Positions 9,383-19,242 of a stretch of 64,000 nt of DNA are shown here, in pieces. Position 1 is the first letter of the stretch, and every line of letters begins with the position of its first letter. Origin of the DNA: Bacteroides sp. (GTDB taxonomy: Bacteria > Bacteroidota > Bacteroidia > Bacteroidales > Bacteroidaceae). The position numbers were made by a program, and so were the translations under genes. Under the pieces are notes generated by a model, which saw only the letters and a list, made by a program, of their open reading frames with translations, was not told where the DNA came from and searched no databases. Where the stretch lies: the NCBI GenBank assembly GCA_021201335.1, contig JAJQFD010000060.1, forward strand, positions 46,717-110,716. The letters run 5' to 3'.

Positions 9383-12300
9383 TATTCGATCACAAACACA
9401 CCCTTCCAATGAAGCTTTATTCATTTATGAAGACAGGTTGGGAGAACTTTGGGCAATGTCAAACGATCCCGGTGTAGTACGCATCAATCTTGAAACAGGA
9501 GAAAAACAACATTTGTTTACCCCCAAAAAAGAAGTATTCCACTATCGGAAAGACCACGATAATGTTATTTTTGAGGACGTTCAGGGTAATTTATGGTTGA
9601 CTCCTTATAAAGGAAATTTCTGTTATTATGACCGAAAAGAAAAATGCCTGAAGCCTTACTATATTGATCCGAATAATCCGCAATCCTTATTTTCCCCATT
9701 GGTAAGACGTTTCTATGAAGACAGACAACGAAATATCTGGATTGCAGATACTCGTGGCATTCACCGAATGTCATTTAATTCCCAAGTATATTCTTTAAAC
9801 CGGATAGATCCGGGACTCGAAATACGCGCTTTTTTCACGGATCCTCACAAACGCCTTTGGGTAGCTTCAAAAAGTGGATATATTCGTATATATGAAATGG
9901 ATGGAACATTATCCGGATATCTAACCCCCGAGGGCGTTATCAGTAAAAATAAAACTTCATTCTCTTCAAACGTTTATTCCTTCTGCGAAGATGAGGAAGG
10001 AAACCTTTGGTTAGGAACAAAGGAAAACGGTATTTTCATGCTTTCTCCTAAAACCAAAGATAGTTATACCATTCGTCATTATATCCATCACCCTGAGGAT
10101 AAATACAGTCTCAGCCATAATGATATATTCATAATCTTTGCCGACAGCCGAAAGAACATCTGGATCGGATGTTATGGAGGAGGATTAAATCTGGTAAAAA
10201 AGGACAATCAAGGGAAAGTGTTTTTTATTAATAACAAAAACGAGCTGAAAAACTATCCCAATAATACCGCGCATAATATACGACATATTACCGAAATAGA
10301 CAGCGTAATTCTGGTAGCTACAACCAACGGACTGATTACTTTTTCAAACCATTTCGTTCAACCGGAAGAAATCGCATTTTACCACAACCGTCAGAAAACG
10401 GAGAGTACACACTGTATGATTGGTAGTGACATTATGTACATTTGTAGAGATAGTAACAAAGACATTTATGTGCTTACCTTTACAGGTGGTGTCAACAAGA
10501 TCCAGTCAAAAGATTTACTAAATGAAAATATAGAATTCAAAGTATATACCTCAGAACAGGGATTAGGTTCGGATCTTGTGATGTCTATGATTGAAGATGA
10601 AGACAATAATTTATGGATCGTATCTGAAAACACACTGAATAAATTCAATTCGAAAACGGAGAGCTTCGAGAATTATAATGCAAAATTCTTTCAGCACCCT
10701 ATGAACTTTACCGAAGCACCTCCCGTAATCAATGCAAAAAAACAATTGATTCTCGGAACTGATCAGGGTTTTCTGGAGGTATGCCCAGAACGAATGAAGA
10801 AAAGTAGTTATATTGCCCCTATTGTTTTGACCGACATACGAATCAACGGAAGTCCGATTGAAACACCACTGGATGATTTAAACGAAATCATTTTAGAACC
10901 CTTAGAAAGAAATATTTCTGTAGATTTTTCTGCATTAGACTATGTAAGACCCGAAGATATACAATATGCATACCGGGTAGAAGGTTTCGAAAAAGAATGG
11001 AATTATAGTGGCAAAAACCGTTCGGCCAGTTATATCAATCTACCTGCAGGGGAATATCGGCTATTAATTAAATCTACAAACAGTGATGGAGTATGGGTGA
11101 ACAATATGCGTACTTTAGCCATTAAAGTAGTACCTACTTTTTGGGAAACACTATGGGCCTGGCTGGTTTACTTGCTTGCATTTATGGTATTTACTACTGC
11201 CATTGTATACGTACTCTTTTATATCTATCGCTTACGGCATGAAGTTGATATGGAGCATCAACTATCTAACATCAAATTGCGGTTTTTCACGGATATATCG
11301 CATGAACTACGTACACCATTGACACTTATATCAACTCCTGTCACTGAGGTATTGGAAAATGAACCGCTATCCACTACAGCCCGAGAACATCTGACACTTG
11401 TACACAAGAATACAGATCGTATGTTGCGGCTGGTTAATCAAATACTGGATTTCCGCAAAATACAAAACAAAAAAATGAAAATTCTGGCAGAAGAGACCGA
11501 GTTGATTACCTTCACTGAAAAGGTAACAGAAAGCTTCAAAATGGTTGCTGCTGAAAAACAGATTGATTTTCGGATTGAGACCGAAATAAATGAGCTATAC
11601 ATTTGGATAGATAGGGATAAGGTTGAAAAGATTATATTCAATTTATTGTCCAATGCCTTTAAATATACCCTCCCTAAGAAAAGTGTAAAAGTTCGTATAA
11701 AAAAGGATGATGAAAAAGTATTTATCCATGTGATGGATGAAGGAATCGGCATCGCCAAAGAAAAGCAGGAATCCTTATTTCAACGTTTTGAGACTATAGC
11801 ATCGCATAATACAATTTTGCAACCTTCGTCCGGCATCGGATTATCGCTTGTTAAAGAACTTGTCGAATTGCATCATGGTAATATTAACGTAAAAAGCCAG
11901 GCGGGAATTGGTAGTGATTTCTATGTAACGTTGCCTCTTGACAGGGCAGTTCTTGAGAAAGACAGTCAGGTTGAGCTTATACTTTCAGATAGTTTGGCTC
12001 CTGAAATAAAAACAATTTTCAACCCCATTACCCAACAGATTCCAGTAGAAGAAAATCAGGACTCACAGGAAAGACTCAGCATACTCATTGTAGAAGACAA
12101 TCAGGAACTGAAAAGATTAATAAAAAACATTTTGCTAAAGAAATATGTAATACTGGAGGCAGAGAACGGAGAAGAAGGTTTGGAACTGGCATTGAAAAAC
12201 ATTCCTGACCTGATAATTAGTGATGTAATGATGCCTGTCATGGATGGATTAGAAATGATCCGCCAAATCAAAGATAACAAAGATATTTGTCATATTCCCA

Positions 12301-12875
12301 TCATATTATTGTCTGCCAAGTCTTCTTTAGACGATCGAATCATTGGACTGGAACAAGGTGTTGACGATTACATTACAAAACCTTTCAGTTCTACCTATCT
12401 GAAAGCACGTATCGATTCTTTGTTTGCCCAACGCAAACAACTGCAGGAAATCTTCATTAACAGGTTATCAATCGACGCCAATCGACCGATAGCTAACCAA
12501 AATTGGGAACCTTCAAAGCCTGAAGTTATGCCACACGATGAATCGTTCATGCAACAAGTGATGGCCTTTATGGAAGAACAAATGGATAACCCGGATCTGA
12601 TTATTGATGATTTTGCGAATAAGCTTCTGATGAGCCGCTCTATTTTTTACAGGAAACTAAAATCAATTGTAGGAGTTACCCCGGTAGACTTTATTGGGGA
12701 AATCCGGGTAAAACGAGCCGCACAATTAATAGAAAGCGATATGTATAATTTCTCGCAGATTGCTTATATGACCGGGTTTAGCGACCCGAAATATTTTAGT
12801 AAATGTTTTAAGAAACACATGGGGATGACTCCGAGTGAATATAAGAATTCATTGAGTAATAAAGTGCGCCCTTAA
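9336..12875 (+). CDS. hybrid two-component system protein (sensor kinase, receiver, AraC output), main part
   Basis: The rest of the regulator begun at 8522. It contains further propeller repeats (NLWLTPYKGNF, NLWLGTKENGIF, NIWIGCYGGGLN), a Y_Y_Y domain, one membrane span near residue 615, a HisKA motif DISHELRTPLTLI, an HATPase domain (SNAFKYT, DEGIGIAKE, SSGIGLSLVKEL), a receiver (SDVMMPVMDGLEM, with the phospho-Asp) and an AraC-type DNA-binding domain at the end (AYMTGFSDPKYFSKCFKKHMGMTPSEYK). Such proteins sense a periplasmic oligosaccharide and activate nearby glycan genes; the divergent GH3 gene and the GH28 gene are likely targets. The 9336 start is not the true one. Confidence 0.92.
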   Translation: MESFYLIQKKTFQTIDIRSQTHPSNEALFIYEDRLGELWAMSNDPGVVRINLETGEKQHLFTPKKEVFHYRKDHDNVIFEDVQGNLWLTPYKGNFCYYDRKEKCLKPYYIDPNNPQSLFSPLVRRFYEDRQRNIWIADTRGIHRMSFNSQVYSLNRIDPGLEIRAFFTDPHKRLWVASKSGYIRIYEMDGTLSGYLTPEGVISKNKTSFSSNVYSFCEDEEGNLWLGTKENGIFMLSPKTKDSYTIRHYIHHPEDKYSLSHNDIFIIFADSRKNIWIGCYGGGLNLVKKDNQGKVFFINNKNELKNYPNNTAHNIRHITEIDSVILVATTNGLITFSNHFVQPEEIAFYHNRQKTESTHCMIGSDIMYICRDSNKDIYVLTFTGGVNKIQSKDLLNENIEFKVYTSEQGLGSDLVMSMIEDEDNNLWIVSENTLNKFNSKTESFENYNAKFFQHPMNFTEAPPVINAKKQLILGTDQGFLEVCPERMKKSSYIAPIVLTDIRINGSPIETPLDDLNEIILEPLERNISVDFSALDYVRPEDIQYAYRVEGFEKEWNYSGKNRSASYINLPAGEYRLLIKSTNSDGVWVNNMRTLAIKVVPTFWETLWAWLVYLLAFMVFTTAIVYVLFYIYRLRHEVDMEHQLSNIKLRFFTDISHELRTPLTLISTPVTEVLENEPLSTTAREHLTLVHKNTDRMLRLVNQILDFRKIQNKKMKILAEETELITFTEKVTESFKMVAAEKQIDFRIETEINELYIWIDRDKVEKIIFNLLSNAFKYTLPKKSVKVRIKKDDEKVFIHVMDEGIGIAKEKQESLFQRFETIASHNTILQPSSGIGLSLVKELVELHHGNINVKSQAGIGSDFYVTLPLDRAVLEKDSQVELILSDSLAPEIKTIFNPITQQIPVEENQDSQERLSILIVEDNQELKRLIKNILLKKYVILEAENGEEGLELALKNIPDLIISDVMMPVMDGLEMIRQIKDNKDICHIPIILLSAKSSLDDRIIGLEQGVDDYITKPFSSTYLKARIDSLFAQRKQLQEIFINRLSIDANRPIANQNWEPSKPEVMPHDESFMQQVMAFMEEQMDNPDLIIDDFANKLLMSRSIFYRKLKSIVGVTPVDFIGEIRVKRAAQLIESDMYNFSQIAYMTGFSDPKYFSKCFKKHMGMTPSEYKNSLSNKVRP

Positions 12876-12969
12876 ATCAAATTTTATATATATATTTGAT
12901 GAAGAAGGATTCACAAATCCCTTTAATGACTTGCAAATCCTCCTAATCATATTGCCAAGAACATATATA

Positions 12970-14733
12970 TCAATCTGTTACAATTATATCGCCATACATA
13001 TATATTTGATAATCATATCCGTAGCTCTTTCCGCCATTTCCACGTGGCTCCCATGTATGAACTAGTATAGTCTCAATATCCTTAATTTTTATATTGAGGG
13101 GATATTGTAGATACATTCCTGAGCTACGCGAATAAATTTCACCAGGTAGAACAGAATGGTTGGGAAAACTATACCCCCTAGCATCTAAAATATAATCGGT
13201 GTAACCTTCTGTCAAATCCACTTTAGGCGGCATTAGTTGTGTTATTCCAGGGTGAGACTCCCAATCCCAATTTACTCGCCAATCATATATACTAGGATAT
13301 AAAAATGTAACATACAGAGCTTGAAAAGAAATAGGCTTAGTAGCAGCTTTGTAGACCAAATCATATTTAAACCTTGTTCCATTTGAATATAACTGAGGAT
13401 TTATTATCGCAAATTGATCGAAAGGAATTGATGGATCATCAGGAGATATTATAGGATCTTTAATTACTTTTATTTCAAATACTTCAGACGTTGTTCCTCC
13501 TTCATTTGTTGCATCAACGGCTATTTTCACTGTTTCTTCGAGATTCTTAGGTGCTGTAGATGATATCATTGCAGATCTCTTATCAGTAGCCGGTGTTACT
13601 GTAGCGTTACCAGCAACCACTTTCCAAGAAATTGTATTGATTATACCCTCAAAAGTAGGAGTTATTTTAACCGCTTGAGTTCTATATTGAATTGTTTGAG
13701 TAGTATATCCATTTCTATTAATTCTAGGTTTTCCAACCCAGATTGAAGGACCTGTCTCAGTCCATGTCTTCCCATTGTATGTCACTTGTGCTTTAACATT
13801 ACTCATACCGCTATAACCTTCATTTGCCGTAATTTTGACTTCTCCAGTACTTTCTCCAGAGATTATTTTTAATCCATCTCCAGCAATCCAAGTAACTTTA
13901 GGATTGGATATTTGATTATAGTTTTTCATCGTAAAAATTGTTGTTTTACCAACATAGGCTTGAGTATCATTCGTTGTTATAGCATAAGGGCTTATGATAT
14001 TAATAGTATGCTCTGATTCTATAAAAGTAAATTGTTGATTTACCCCATTTGCAGTAGTATAGGAGGCTGGAATAGAAATTCTTAGTTTATTGCCAGCGGA
14101 TATCGTTGAACTAGCTTTTAATTTAATATTATATTTTCTTGCAGAAGAATCATAACCTTTATTAAGTTCTGTAAATTTAGTTTTATCATATTCCCAAACA
14201 GCAGTTGTATTAACATCATAAGATATAGATGCAGTGAATTCTTTTTCGGGTAAAATCTCTGCAGGGGCATTTATATTCCGTTTTAGCATTGAAAAATTTA
14301 CATTATACTCTCCGGATATCCAATCTCCTTGATTATCGCTTGTCGGAGTTATTTTCAAATTGAAACTTCCCTTTTCTAAAGGTAAAATGGTAAATTCAAA
14401 ACTTTTTTGGCCTTTATTAATTGTTTTGGTTATAGTTGCAGCAAATCTATTTGTAGAGGATTCAATCCATGCCCCATATGAACTACAAAAAATACTTACC
14501 TTTGCTGCTTTTGTTACTGCTTCTCCCAAATTAACTTTAATTTTTGAGGTATATCCAACAGTCATCCCACTTTCCGGTGTTATTGTTGCGGAAATATTCA
14601 AGGCACGGGTAATTGTATCACTATGGATCAATTCAAAACTCTCAATTCCAATGTCTTTAACAACTGCACTCTCTTCTTTCTGACATGCTACCATGAGCAT
14701 AATCATGACAAGAATAAATAAATGTTTTTTCAT
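12970..14733 (-). CDS. surface lipoprotein with Ig-like repeats, function unknown
   Basis: A 587-aa lipoprotein (signal MKKHLFILVMIMLMVACQKE, lipobox VAC). The body is beta-rich and Ser/Thr/Asn/Ile-rich, with Ig/PKD-like segments such as ITANEGYSGMSNVKAQVTYNGKTW and ISWKVVAGNATVTPATDK, and a distinct C-terminal domain with many Trp and Tyr (DWRVNWDWESHPG, YGYDYQIYMYGD) that could bind a ligand. I do not recognise a named family. Base composition is more AT-rich than its neighbours. It lies between the regulator and the GH28 gene, both convergent or co-oriented, so a glycan-binding role is possible but unproven. Confidence 0.7.
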   Translation of the reverse strand: MKKHLFILVMIMLMVACQKEESAVVKDIGIESFELIHSDTITRALNISATITPESGMTVGYTSKIKVNLGEAVTKAAKVSIFCSSYGAWIESSTNRFAATITKTINKGQKSFEFTILPLEKGSFNLKITPTSDNQGDWISGEYNVNFSMLKRNINAPAEILPEKEFTASISYDVNTTAVWEYDKTKFTELNKGYDSSARKYNIKLKASSTISAGNKLRISIPASYTTANGVNQQFTFIESEHTINIISPYAITTNDTQAYVGKTTIFTMKNYNQISNPKVTWIAGDGLKIISGESTGEVKITANEGYSGMSNVKAQVTYNGKTWTETGPSIWVGKPRINRNGYTTQTIQYRTQAVKITPTFEGIINTISWKVVAGNATVTPATDKRSAMISSTAPKNLEETVKIAVDATNEGGTTSEVFEIKVIKDPIISPDDPSIPFDQFAIINPQLYSNGTRFKYDLVYKAATKPISFQALYVTFLYPSIYDWRVNWDWESHPGITQLMPPKVDLTEGYTDYILDARGYSFPNHSVLPGEIYSRSSGMYLQYPLNIKIKDIETILVHTWEPRGNGGKSYGYDYQIYMYGDIIVTD

Positions 14734-14882
14734 AATACTTCTTTTTGATATAAATTAATAATTACTAAAGATTTCGATTAACAGCAATAATTAAAATGAA
14801 AGCAAAACTACATTTTATAATTTATATCAACAAAGTTTTAATTATTTATTTTACAAGATAGAATAATAATTGGTTTCTTTTT

Positions 14883-16451
14883 TTACTTCCGAATATTTAT
14901 CTCTCGATTCTTCTCTCCTAAAATAACTACAGCCTCTTCCTCATTAGTTTGATAGGTAAAATCACTAGCAGTGAAATCCTTCACGTTTTCTAACAGTAAA
15001 GCAGGACCTTTACTAATATTCAGATGCACATTCTTAAACTGAACCCTCTCGGCCTCACGCAACTCAGCCCCATTCTGAGCGATAATCAAACTATTCTCCA
15101 AATTAATATTCTGGATATTCATTTCGGGAATTCCATGAAAAAGCATTGCTTTATTGGCATTCCTGCAAGTTATGTTTTTGATGAATATATTCCGAAACAC
15201 AGGAGTTGTTTCGTCCACGGGCGGAATCATATTTGTTTTTTGGGTAAAATAATAGAGATTAAATGAAAGAGGTTCATGCAAAATATCAATCATGTTAATG
15301 TTGTCAATATAGATATTCTCTACAACGCCCCCGCGCCCCCGCGCACTTTTAAAACGCAGACCAACATCTGTCCCGATAAATTGACAATTAGAGACAGAAA
15401 TATTCTTTACTCCGCCCGACATTTCACTGCCTACTACAAAACCACCGTGCCCCTTAAATACCCGGCAGTTATCTACAATTACATTTTCTGTCGGATGTCC
15501 TCGCCGACGGCCATCTTCATCTTTACCCGATTTAATACAAATGGCATCATCTCCTACATCGAAACTACAATTTACTATGAGGGCGTTTTTACACGACTCC
15601 AGATCTAGCCCATCTCCGTTTTGAGAATAAGAAGGGTTTCTTACCTGTATATTATCAATAATTACATTTTCACACATCAATGGATGGATGTTCCAACTGG
15701 GTGAATTTTCGAATAAAGCTCCTTCAAGCAAAACATTTTTACAGCTGATAAAGCTAATCATTACCGGACGCAGGTAATCTCTGACCGATAACCATTCCTC
15801 ATCTGTCAAAAGGACTTTTCCACTGTTTACGCCTAAAATTTCTCCTTTTAAAGATTTCTCTGAAGGGAACCATGTCTGAGGATCTCTCAATATTCCTCCT
15901 GAACTAATGACTTTCCGCCAATGACTTTCTGTTACTTTTCCTTTTTTCAACGGACGCCAGGCATCACCGGAACCATTGATTGCTCCTTTTCCGGTAATGG
16001 CAATGTTCTCCAGATTCTTTCCAGATACCGGTGACTGACAGCGACGAGTGTTTAATCCTTCATAAACGGTTTCAACCAGCGGATACAAATCAAAATCAGG
16101 TGAGAATAGAATAAGTGCGCCACTTTCCAGATGCAGGTTAATATTCGATTGAAATACAATAGGACCTGTAAACCAGATTCCTGAAGGCACATTTACCACT
16201 CCACCACCTTTGGCTGATACGTCTGTAATTGCTTTATTAAATGCCTCGGTGTTCAAGGTTATGCCATCGGACACGGCTCCATATTCGGTGATACTAACTT
16301 TATAATCCGGAAATACCGGCTTATGTACCACAGGCATTTTAAAAGGCAACTTCTGATATAGATAATCATAATTTCCTGCCACGATTTGTGGCGATAGACT
16401 GATGATTAATATCAAAAACCAGAACGAGACTTTATTTTTCCTCTTTTTCAT
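14883..16451 (-). CDS. GH28 polygalacturonase-like glycosidase
   Basis: A 522-aa exported pectin-type hydrolase. ATG at 16451 is chosen because MKKRKNKVSFWFLILIISLS is a signal peptide; the longer frame to 16505 adds 18 residues with no role. The right-handed beta-helix starts with TEYGAVSDGITLNTEAFNKAI. The GH28 active-site motifs are in order: NGDGLD, VGDDAICIKSGKD and FKGHGGFVVGSE, followed by GLRFKSARGRGG. These provide the catalytic Asp pair and the conserved His. Substrate is likely a galacturonan or rhamnogalacturonan piece in the periplasm. It is divergent from a sigma-factor gene and near the hybrid regulator. Confidence 0.9.
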   Translation of the reverse strand: MKKRKNKVSFWFLILIISLSPQIVAGNYDYLYQKLPFKMPVVHKPVFPDYKVSITEYGAVSDGITLNTEAFNKAITDVSAKGGGVVNVPSGIWFTGPIVFQSNINLHLESGALILFSPDFDLYPLVETVYEGLNTRRCQSPVSGKNLENIAITGKGAINGSGDAWRPLKKGKVTESHWRKVISSGGILRDPQTWFPSEKSLKGEILGVNSGKVLLTDEEWLSVRDYLRPVMISFISCKNVLLEGALFENSPSWNIHPLMCENVIIDNIQVRNPSYSQNGDGLDLESCKNALIVNCSFDVGDDAICIKSGKDEDGRRRGHPTENVIVDNCRVFKGHGGFVVGSEMSGGVKNISVSNCQFIGTDVGLRFKSARGRGGVVENIYIDNINMIDILHEPLSFNLYYFTQKTNMIPPVDETTPVFRNIFIKNITCRNANKAMLFHGIPEMNIQNINLENSLIIAQNGAELREAERVQFKNVHLNISKGPALLLENVKDFTASDFTYQTNEEEAVVILGEKNREINIRK

Positions 16452-16560
16452 ACTTGTATTAATTAAATTATTAGTTGCTTTGTTATACAAAAGTAGATTC
16501 AACAACTCTTCTCATGGAGTAATTTCAGTTACTTATGGTGTACTTTTATTACTATTGGAA

Positions 16561-17241
16561 ATGAAAATTGAATTAAATCAACTGGTGAAAGACTATGGTA
16601 CAATGGTTTCCACTCTCTCCCACCGTCTTATTCAAAATAAAGAGATTGCGAAAGAGGCAACACAAGAAGTCTGGTATGAAATCATTAAGAGCATCCATAC
16701 TTTTAAAGGAGATTCGTCCCTCTCCTCATGGATATATACCATTTCGAAACGAACCATCTATCGGTATTTGATGAATGAAAAAACAGCTAGTCTCACAGAA
16801 CTTAAAGCATTCAGAGCACTCCCGGAGATTGAATACGATGAAACAGAAAAAGATAAACATAACTGGATTAAAGAAAGATGCGATTGGTGCATCACAGCCC
16901 TAAATCATTGTCTGAATAACGATGCCCGTCTGATTTTTATATTTCGAATAAATCTGGAACTACCCTTCCGTCAAATCAGCGAAATTATGGAGATGAAAGA
17001 AGAGAATGTTCGCAAAATTTCTTCCCGCTCCATTCGTAAAATATCTCACTTTATGAATGATACCTGTCCACTTTATAATCCACAAGGAACCTGTAAATGT
17101 AGAATAGCCCGACAGATACAGGCGGTGAATTTAGAACAGGAATATTCATCGGTCAGAAAAATGATCCGGTTGGCTGACCTTTATCAACGGTTTGAAAAAG
17201 AATTGCCAAGAAAAAATTACTGGGAACATTTTCTTCCGTAA
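16561..17241 (+). CDS. sigma-70 family RNA polymerase sigma factor (ECF-like) with Cys-rich tail
   Basis: A 226-aa ECF-type sigma factor. The ATG at 16561 is preferred; the frame extends upstream to 16402 but that part overlaps the GH28 signal-peptide region and is not sigma-like. Region 2 is seen as NKEIAKEATQEVWYEIIKSI with FKGDSSLSSWIYTISKRTIYRYL; region 4 as RLIFIFRINLELPFRQISEIMEMKEENVRKI. The tail DTCPLYNPQGTCKCRIARQI has three Cys that could bind metal or sense redox. No anti-sigma gene is adjacent; instead a DinB-like gene follows after 36 bases and is probably co-transcribed. Confidence 0.85.
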   Translation: MKIELNQLVKDYGTMVSTLSHRLIQNKEIAKEATQEVWYEIIKSIHTFKGDSSLSSWIYTISKRTIYRYLMNEKTASLTELKAFRALPEIEYDETEKDKHNWIKERCDWCITALNHCLNNDARLIFIFRINLELPFRQISEIMEMKEENVRKISSRSIRKISHFMNDTCPLYNPQGTCKCRIARQIQAVNLEQEYSSVRKMIRLADLYQRFEKELPRKNYWEHFLP

Positions 17242-17277
17242 GTTGTCACATAAAAAGGATATCTGTACACTAACCAT

Positions 17278-17826
17278 ATGAACTTACCAAATTATATCGT
17301 TATAAACAAGATTACTTTTTTGAAAGATCAAATCATGGAGTCGCGTAGTTTCGTTAACCGGTTAATATCTGAAATACCGGAAGAATTATGGTATACCATC
17401 CCGGAAGGTACAGACTCAAATTTCGCCTGGCAAATCGGTCATTTACTGATTTCGCAAAACTTTCATGCAATTACTGTTATTACCGGAATGAATGAAAATA
17501 TTTATCGTTTAATTCCCCTTCGGGAATATGTGGGGCTATTCAATGGAATGGGGACTTTACATCGATCTGTAGAAAAAGGGCTGATTCCTGTTCCCCGGCT
17601 AAAGGAACAGTTCGACACAGTACATGAAATCTGTTTGGATAATCTATCTTCACTAAAAGATGAAATTCTGTACCAGGAACTAGAACCGATTCCTTTCAGA
17701 CATCCGGTAGCAAAAACCAAATATGAAGCCCTGTCCTGGTGTTTTAAGCACGAGATGTGGCATTGTGCAGAAATGGAGTCAATAAAGAGAGCATTGGGCT
17801 ACCCGATTCAATGGATGAAGAAATAA
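17278..17826 (+). CDS. DinB-like four-helix metalloprotein
   Basis: A 182-aa DinB/YfiT-type protein. QIGHLL near residue 52 and CFKHEMWH near 160 supply the usual His triad for a divalent metal. Members include thiol-dependent transferases and proteins of unknown function, so no reaction is assigned. Its position directly behind the sigma factor with the Cys-rich tail suggests a shared stress or thiol response; this is inference. Confidence 0.8.
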   Translation: MNLPNYIVINKITFLKDQIMESRSFVNRLISEIPEELWYTIPEGTDSNFAWQIGHLLISQNFHAITVITGMNENIYRLIPLREYVGLFNGMGTLHRSVEKGLIPVPRLKEQFDTVHEICLDNLSSLKDEILYQELEPIPFRHPVAKTKYEALSWCFKHEMWHCAEMESIKRALGYPIQWMKK

Positions 17827-17855
17827 AACCACATCAGTTAATATTCTTATTCTAC

Positions 17856-17895
17856 ACATGGTATAGAAACATCACAAAGATGTAATATACCATGT
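17856..17895. terminator. hairpin between convergent genes
   Basis: A 10-bp outer stem (17856-17865 with 17886-17895) holds a smaller ACATC/GATGT hairpin. It lies between the DinB stop and the stop of the leftward lipoprotein gene. T tracts are weak. Confidence 0.55.
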
Positions 17896-17902
17896 CTCCA
17901 AA

Positions 17903-18763
17903 TTAATCTTGCTTGAAGAAAGGAACTTCTCCCTGTATTTCTTCAATTACTTTCATTGCCTTTTTTACTTCCTCTTCATTTCCGCGTAATAATAGGCTCA
18001 CAGATCCTTCTGCACCACCGATACCACCGGAACCAACACGAATCACTTCTACATTCGCGAATACTTTAATTGCTTCAATTTCCGTGAATATTTCGCCAGG
18101 CAGAATTTTCAAAGTAGGCCACTGATCCATTTCAACCACCTTGGAAACAGTTTTTTCAATATCTTCCGATGTATCTTTTTCAAGCCCCACCGGAATAATT
18201 AACCGTACTTTGCCGGATTCCGCCAAAGGAACGACTTTACCCACAGTTCCACCAGAACGGGAACCCACCAGTACAGCTACCTTTTGCTGCTGGTAGTTAA
18301 TTAAATTACCCCCTTTAAATACGATAGCGCCCTCTTTCAAAAGAGAAAGTGATTCGTCCAAAGGCTGAGCCTTGGCATTTCCATTTTCCAGATAAACACT
18401 ACCTAGTTGTTGATCAGCTTTTTTGGGTGTATAATTCTTTTTGGGTACCAAATGCCCCGTCAACAAAGAGCCCTGAACGAGGCTGTCATTTAAAAATTCT
18501 TCAGCAATATAATGATTGGTACTTCCGGTTGTAATTAACACCTGACCTTCTTTGAGATTCGCTGCTACCGGTGCATATTGTTTCAAGCCTTTGGCAATGA
18601 GTCTCTTTCCTTCTGCTACGGTTAATGTTGTCCACATCTTATAATTACCTTTTATTTGTACTTCAGTTGAGCTTTTCGGTTTGTTATCCGTGGAATTACA
18701 ACCAGTAAACAACAACGCAACAAACCCACCCATCAATAACCCGGAAAAAATTACTTTCTTCAT
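17903..18763 (-). CDS. conserved lipoprotein of unknown function
   Basis: A 286-aa lipoprotein with signal MKKVIFSGLLMGGFVALLFT and lipobox FTGC. The body contains MWTTLTVAEGKRLIAKGL, VLITTGSTNHYIAEEFL, VGSRSGGTVGKVVPLAESG and LIIPVGLEK, the last followed by a glycine-rich RVGSGGIGGAEGSV. The look is that of a soluble alpha/beta domain tethered to a membrane, not of a transporter binding protein. I do not recognise the family and assign no function. It is monocistronic and divergent from the RNA-repair operon promoter. Confidence 0.7.
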   Translation of the reverse strand: MKKVIFSGLLMGGFVALLFTGCNSTDNKPKSSTEVQIKGNYKMWTTLTVAEGKRLIAKGLKQYAPVAANLKEGQVLITTGSTNHYIAEEFLNDSLVQGSLLTGHLVPKKNYTPKKADQQLGSVYLENGNAKAQPLDESLSLLKEGAIVFKGGNLINYQQQKVAVLVGSRSGGTVGKVVPLAESGKVRLIIPVGLEKDTSEDIEKTVSKVVEMDQWPTLKILPGEIFTEIEAIKVFANVEVIRVGSGGIGGAEGSVSLLLRGNEEEVKKAMKVIEEIQGEVPFFKQD

Positions 18764-18840
18764 ATCACCTTACCTTTATTAATCTGAATGCAAATATCGG
18801 GATTTTTCCAGAAAGAATACAGAAGAAAAGCAGAAAGCTA

Positions 18841-18871
18841 TTTGTCAAATTACAAATTTGCCTTACCTTTG
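18841..18871 (+). promoter_or_regulatory. promoter of the RNA-repair operon leader
   Basis: TTTG at 18841-18844, 19 bases, then TACCTTTG at 18864-18871: a full sigma-ABfr consensus. The first downstream gene begins at 19243, which implies a leader of about 365 bases. Confidence 0.65.
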
Positions 18872-18877
18872 CAATCA

Positions 18878-19242
18878 TAATTAGTTTATAATCAACCCGC
18901 AATTAATGAAAGGGTACAACTATGACTGCCAAATAATAACATAATCTTGTGGTGTTGATCGGTTTTCTGCTGAAAGTCGACGCTATTGTTATTCCCTTCT
19001 GACACCACCTAACTCATCATTTTCAATAGACTTCATTTCCCATTCCAAAGAACTTTTTTCGGAAGTGAAATGAACTTCAGTCGAATAACAGAGGAACTTC
19101 TTCTGGACGTTACTTTTGTTTTTCTTGGAGTATATATTCGCACGAATAGGTGTACTCACAAGATGAATTCTTAGCAACACGATATTCTTTAGAAGGGAAT
19201 GAAGAAATAAACAAAATATAATTAAACTCTAAAGAAAGAATT
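18878..19242 (+). other. long untranslated leader or small RNA before the RNA ligase gene
   Basis: No supported gene is found here; a short leftward frame at 18989-19180 has no family features. A 7-bp stem (18949-18955 with 19002-19008) encloses 46 bases, and further GAACTT/AAGTTC-type repeats at 19048-19110 could fold. The stretch may be a structured 5' leader of the RNA ligase/HD-Pnk operon or a separate small RNA. Confidence 0.35.

Noticed and set aside
18989..19180. 63-aa leftward frame in the RNA-repair leader
   Set aside because: No domain, no promoter, and it is antisense to the probable leader transcript.
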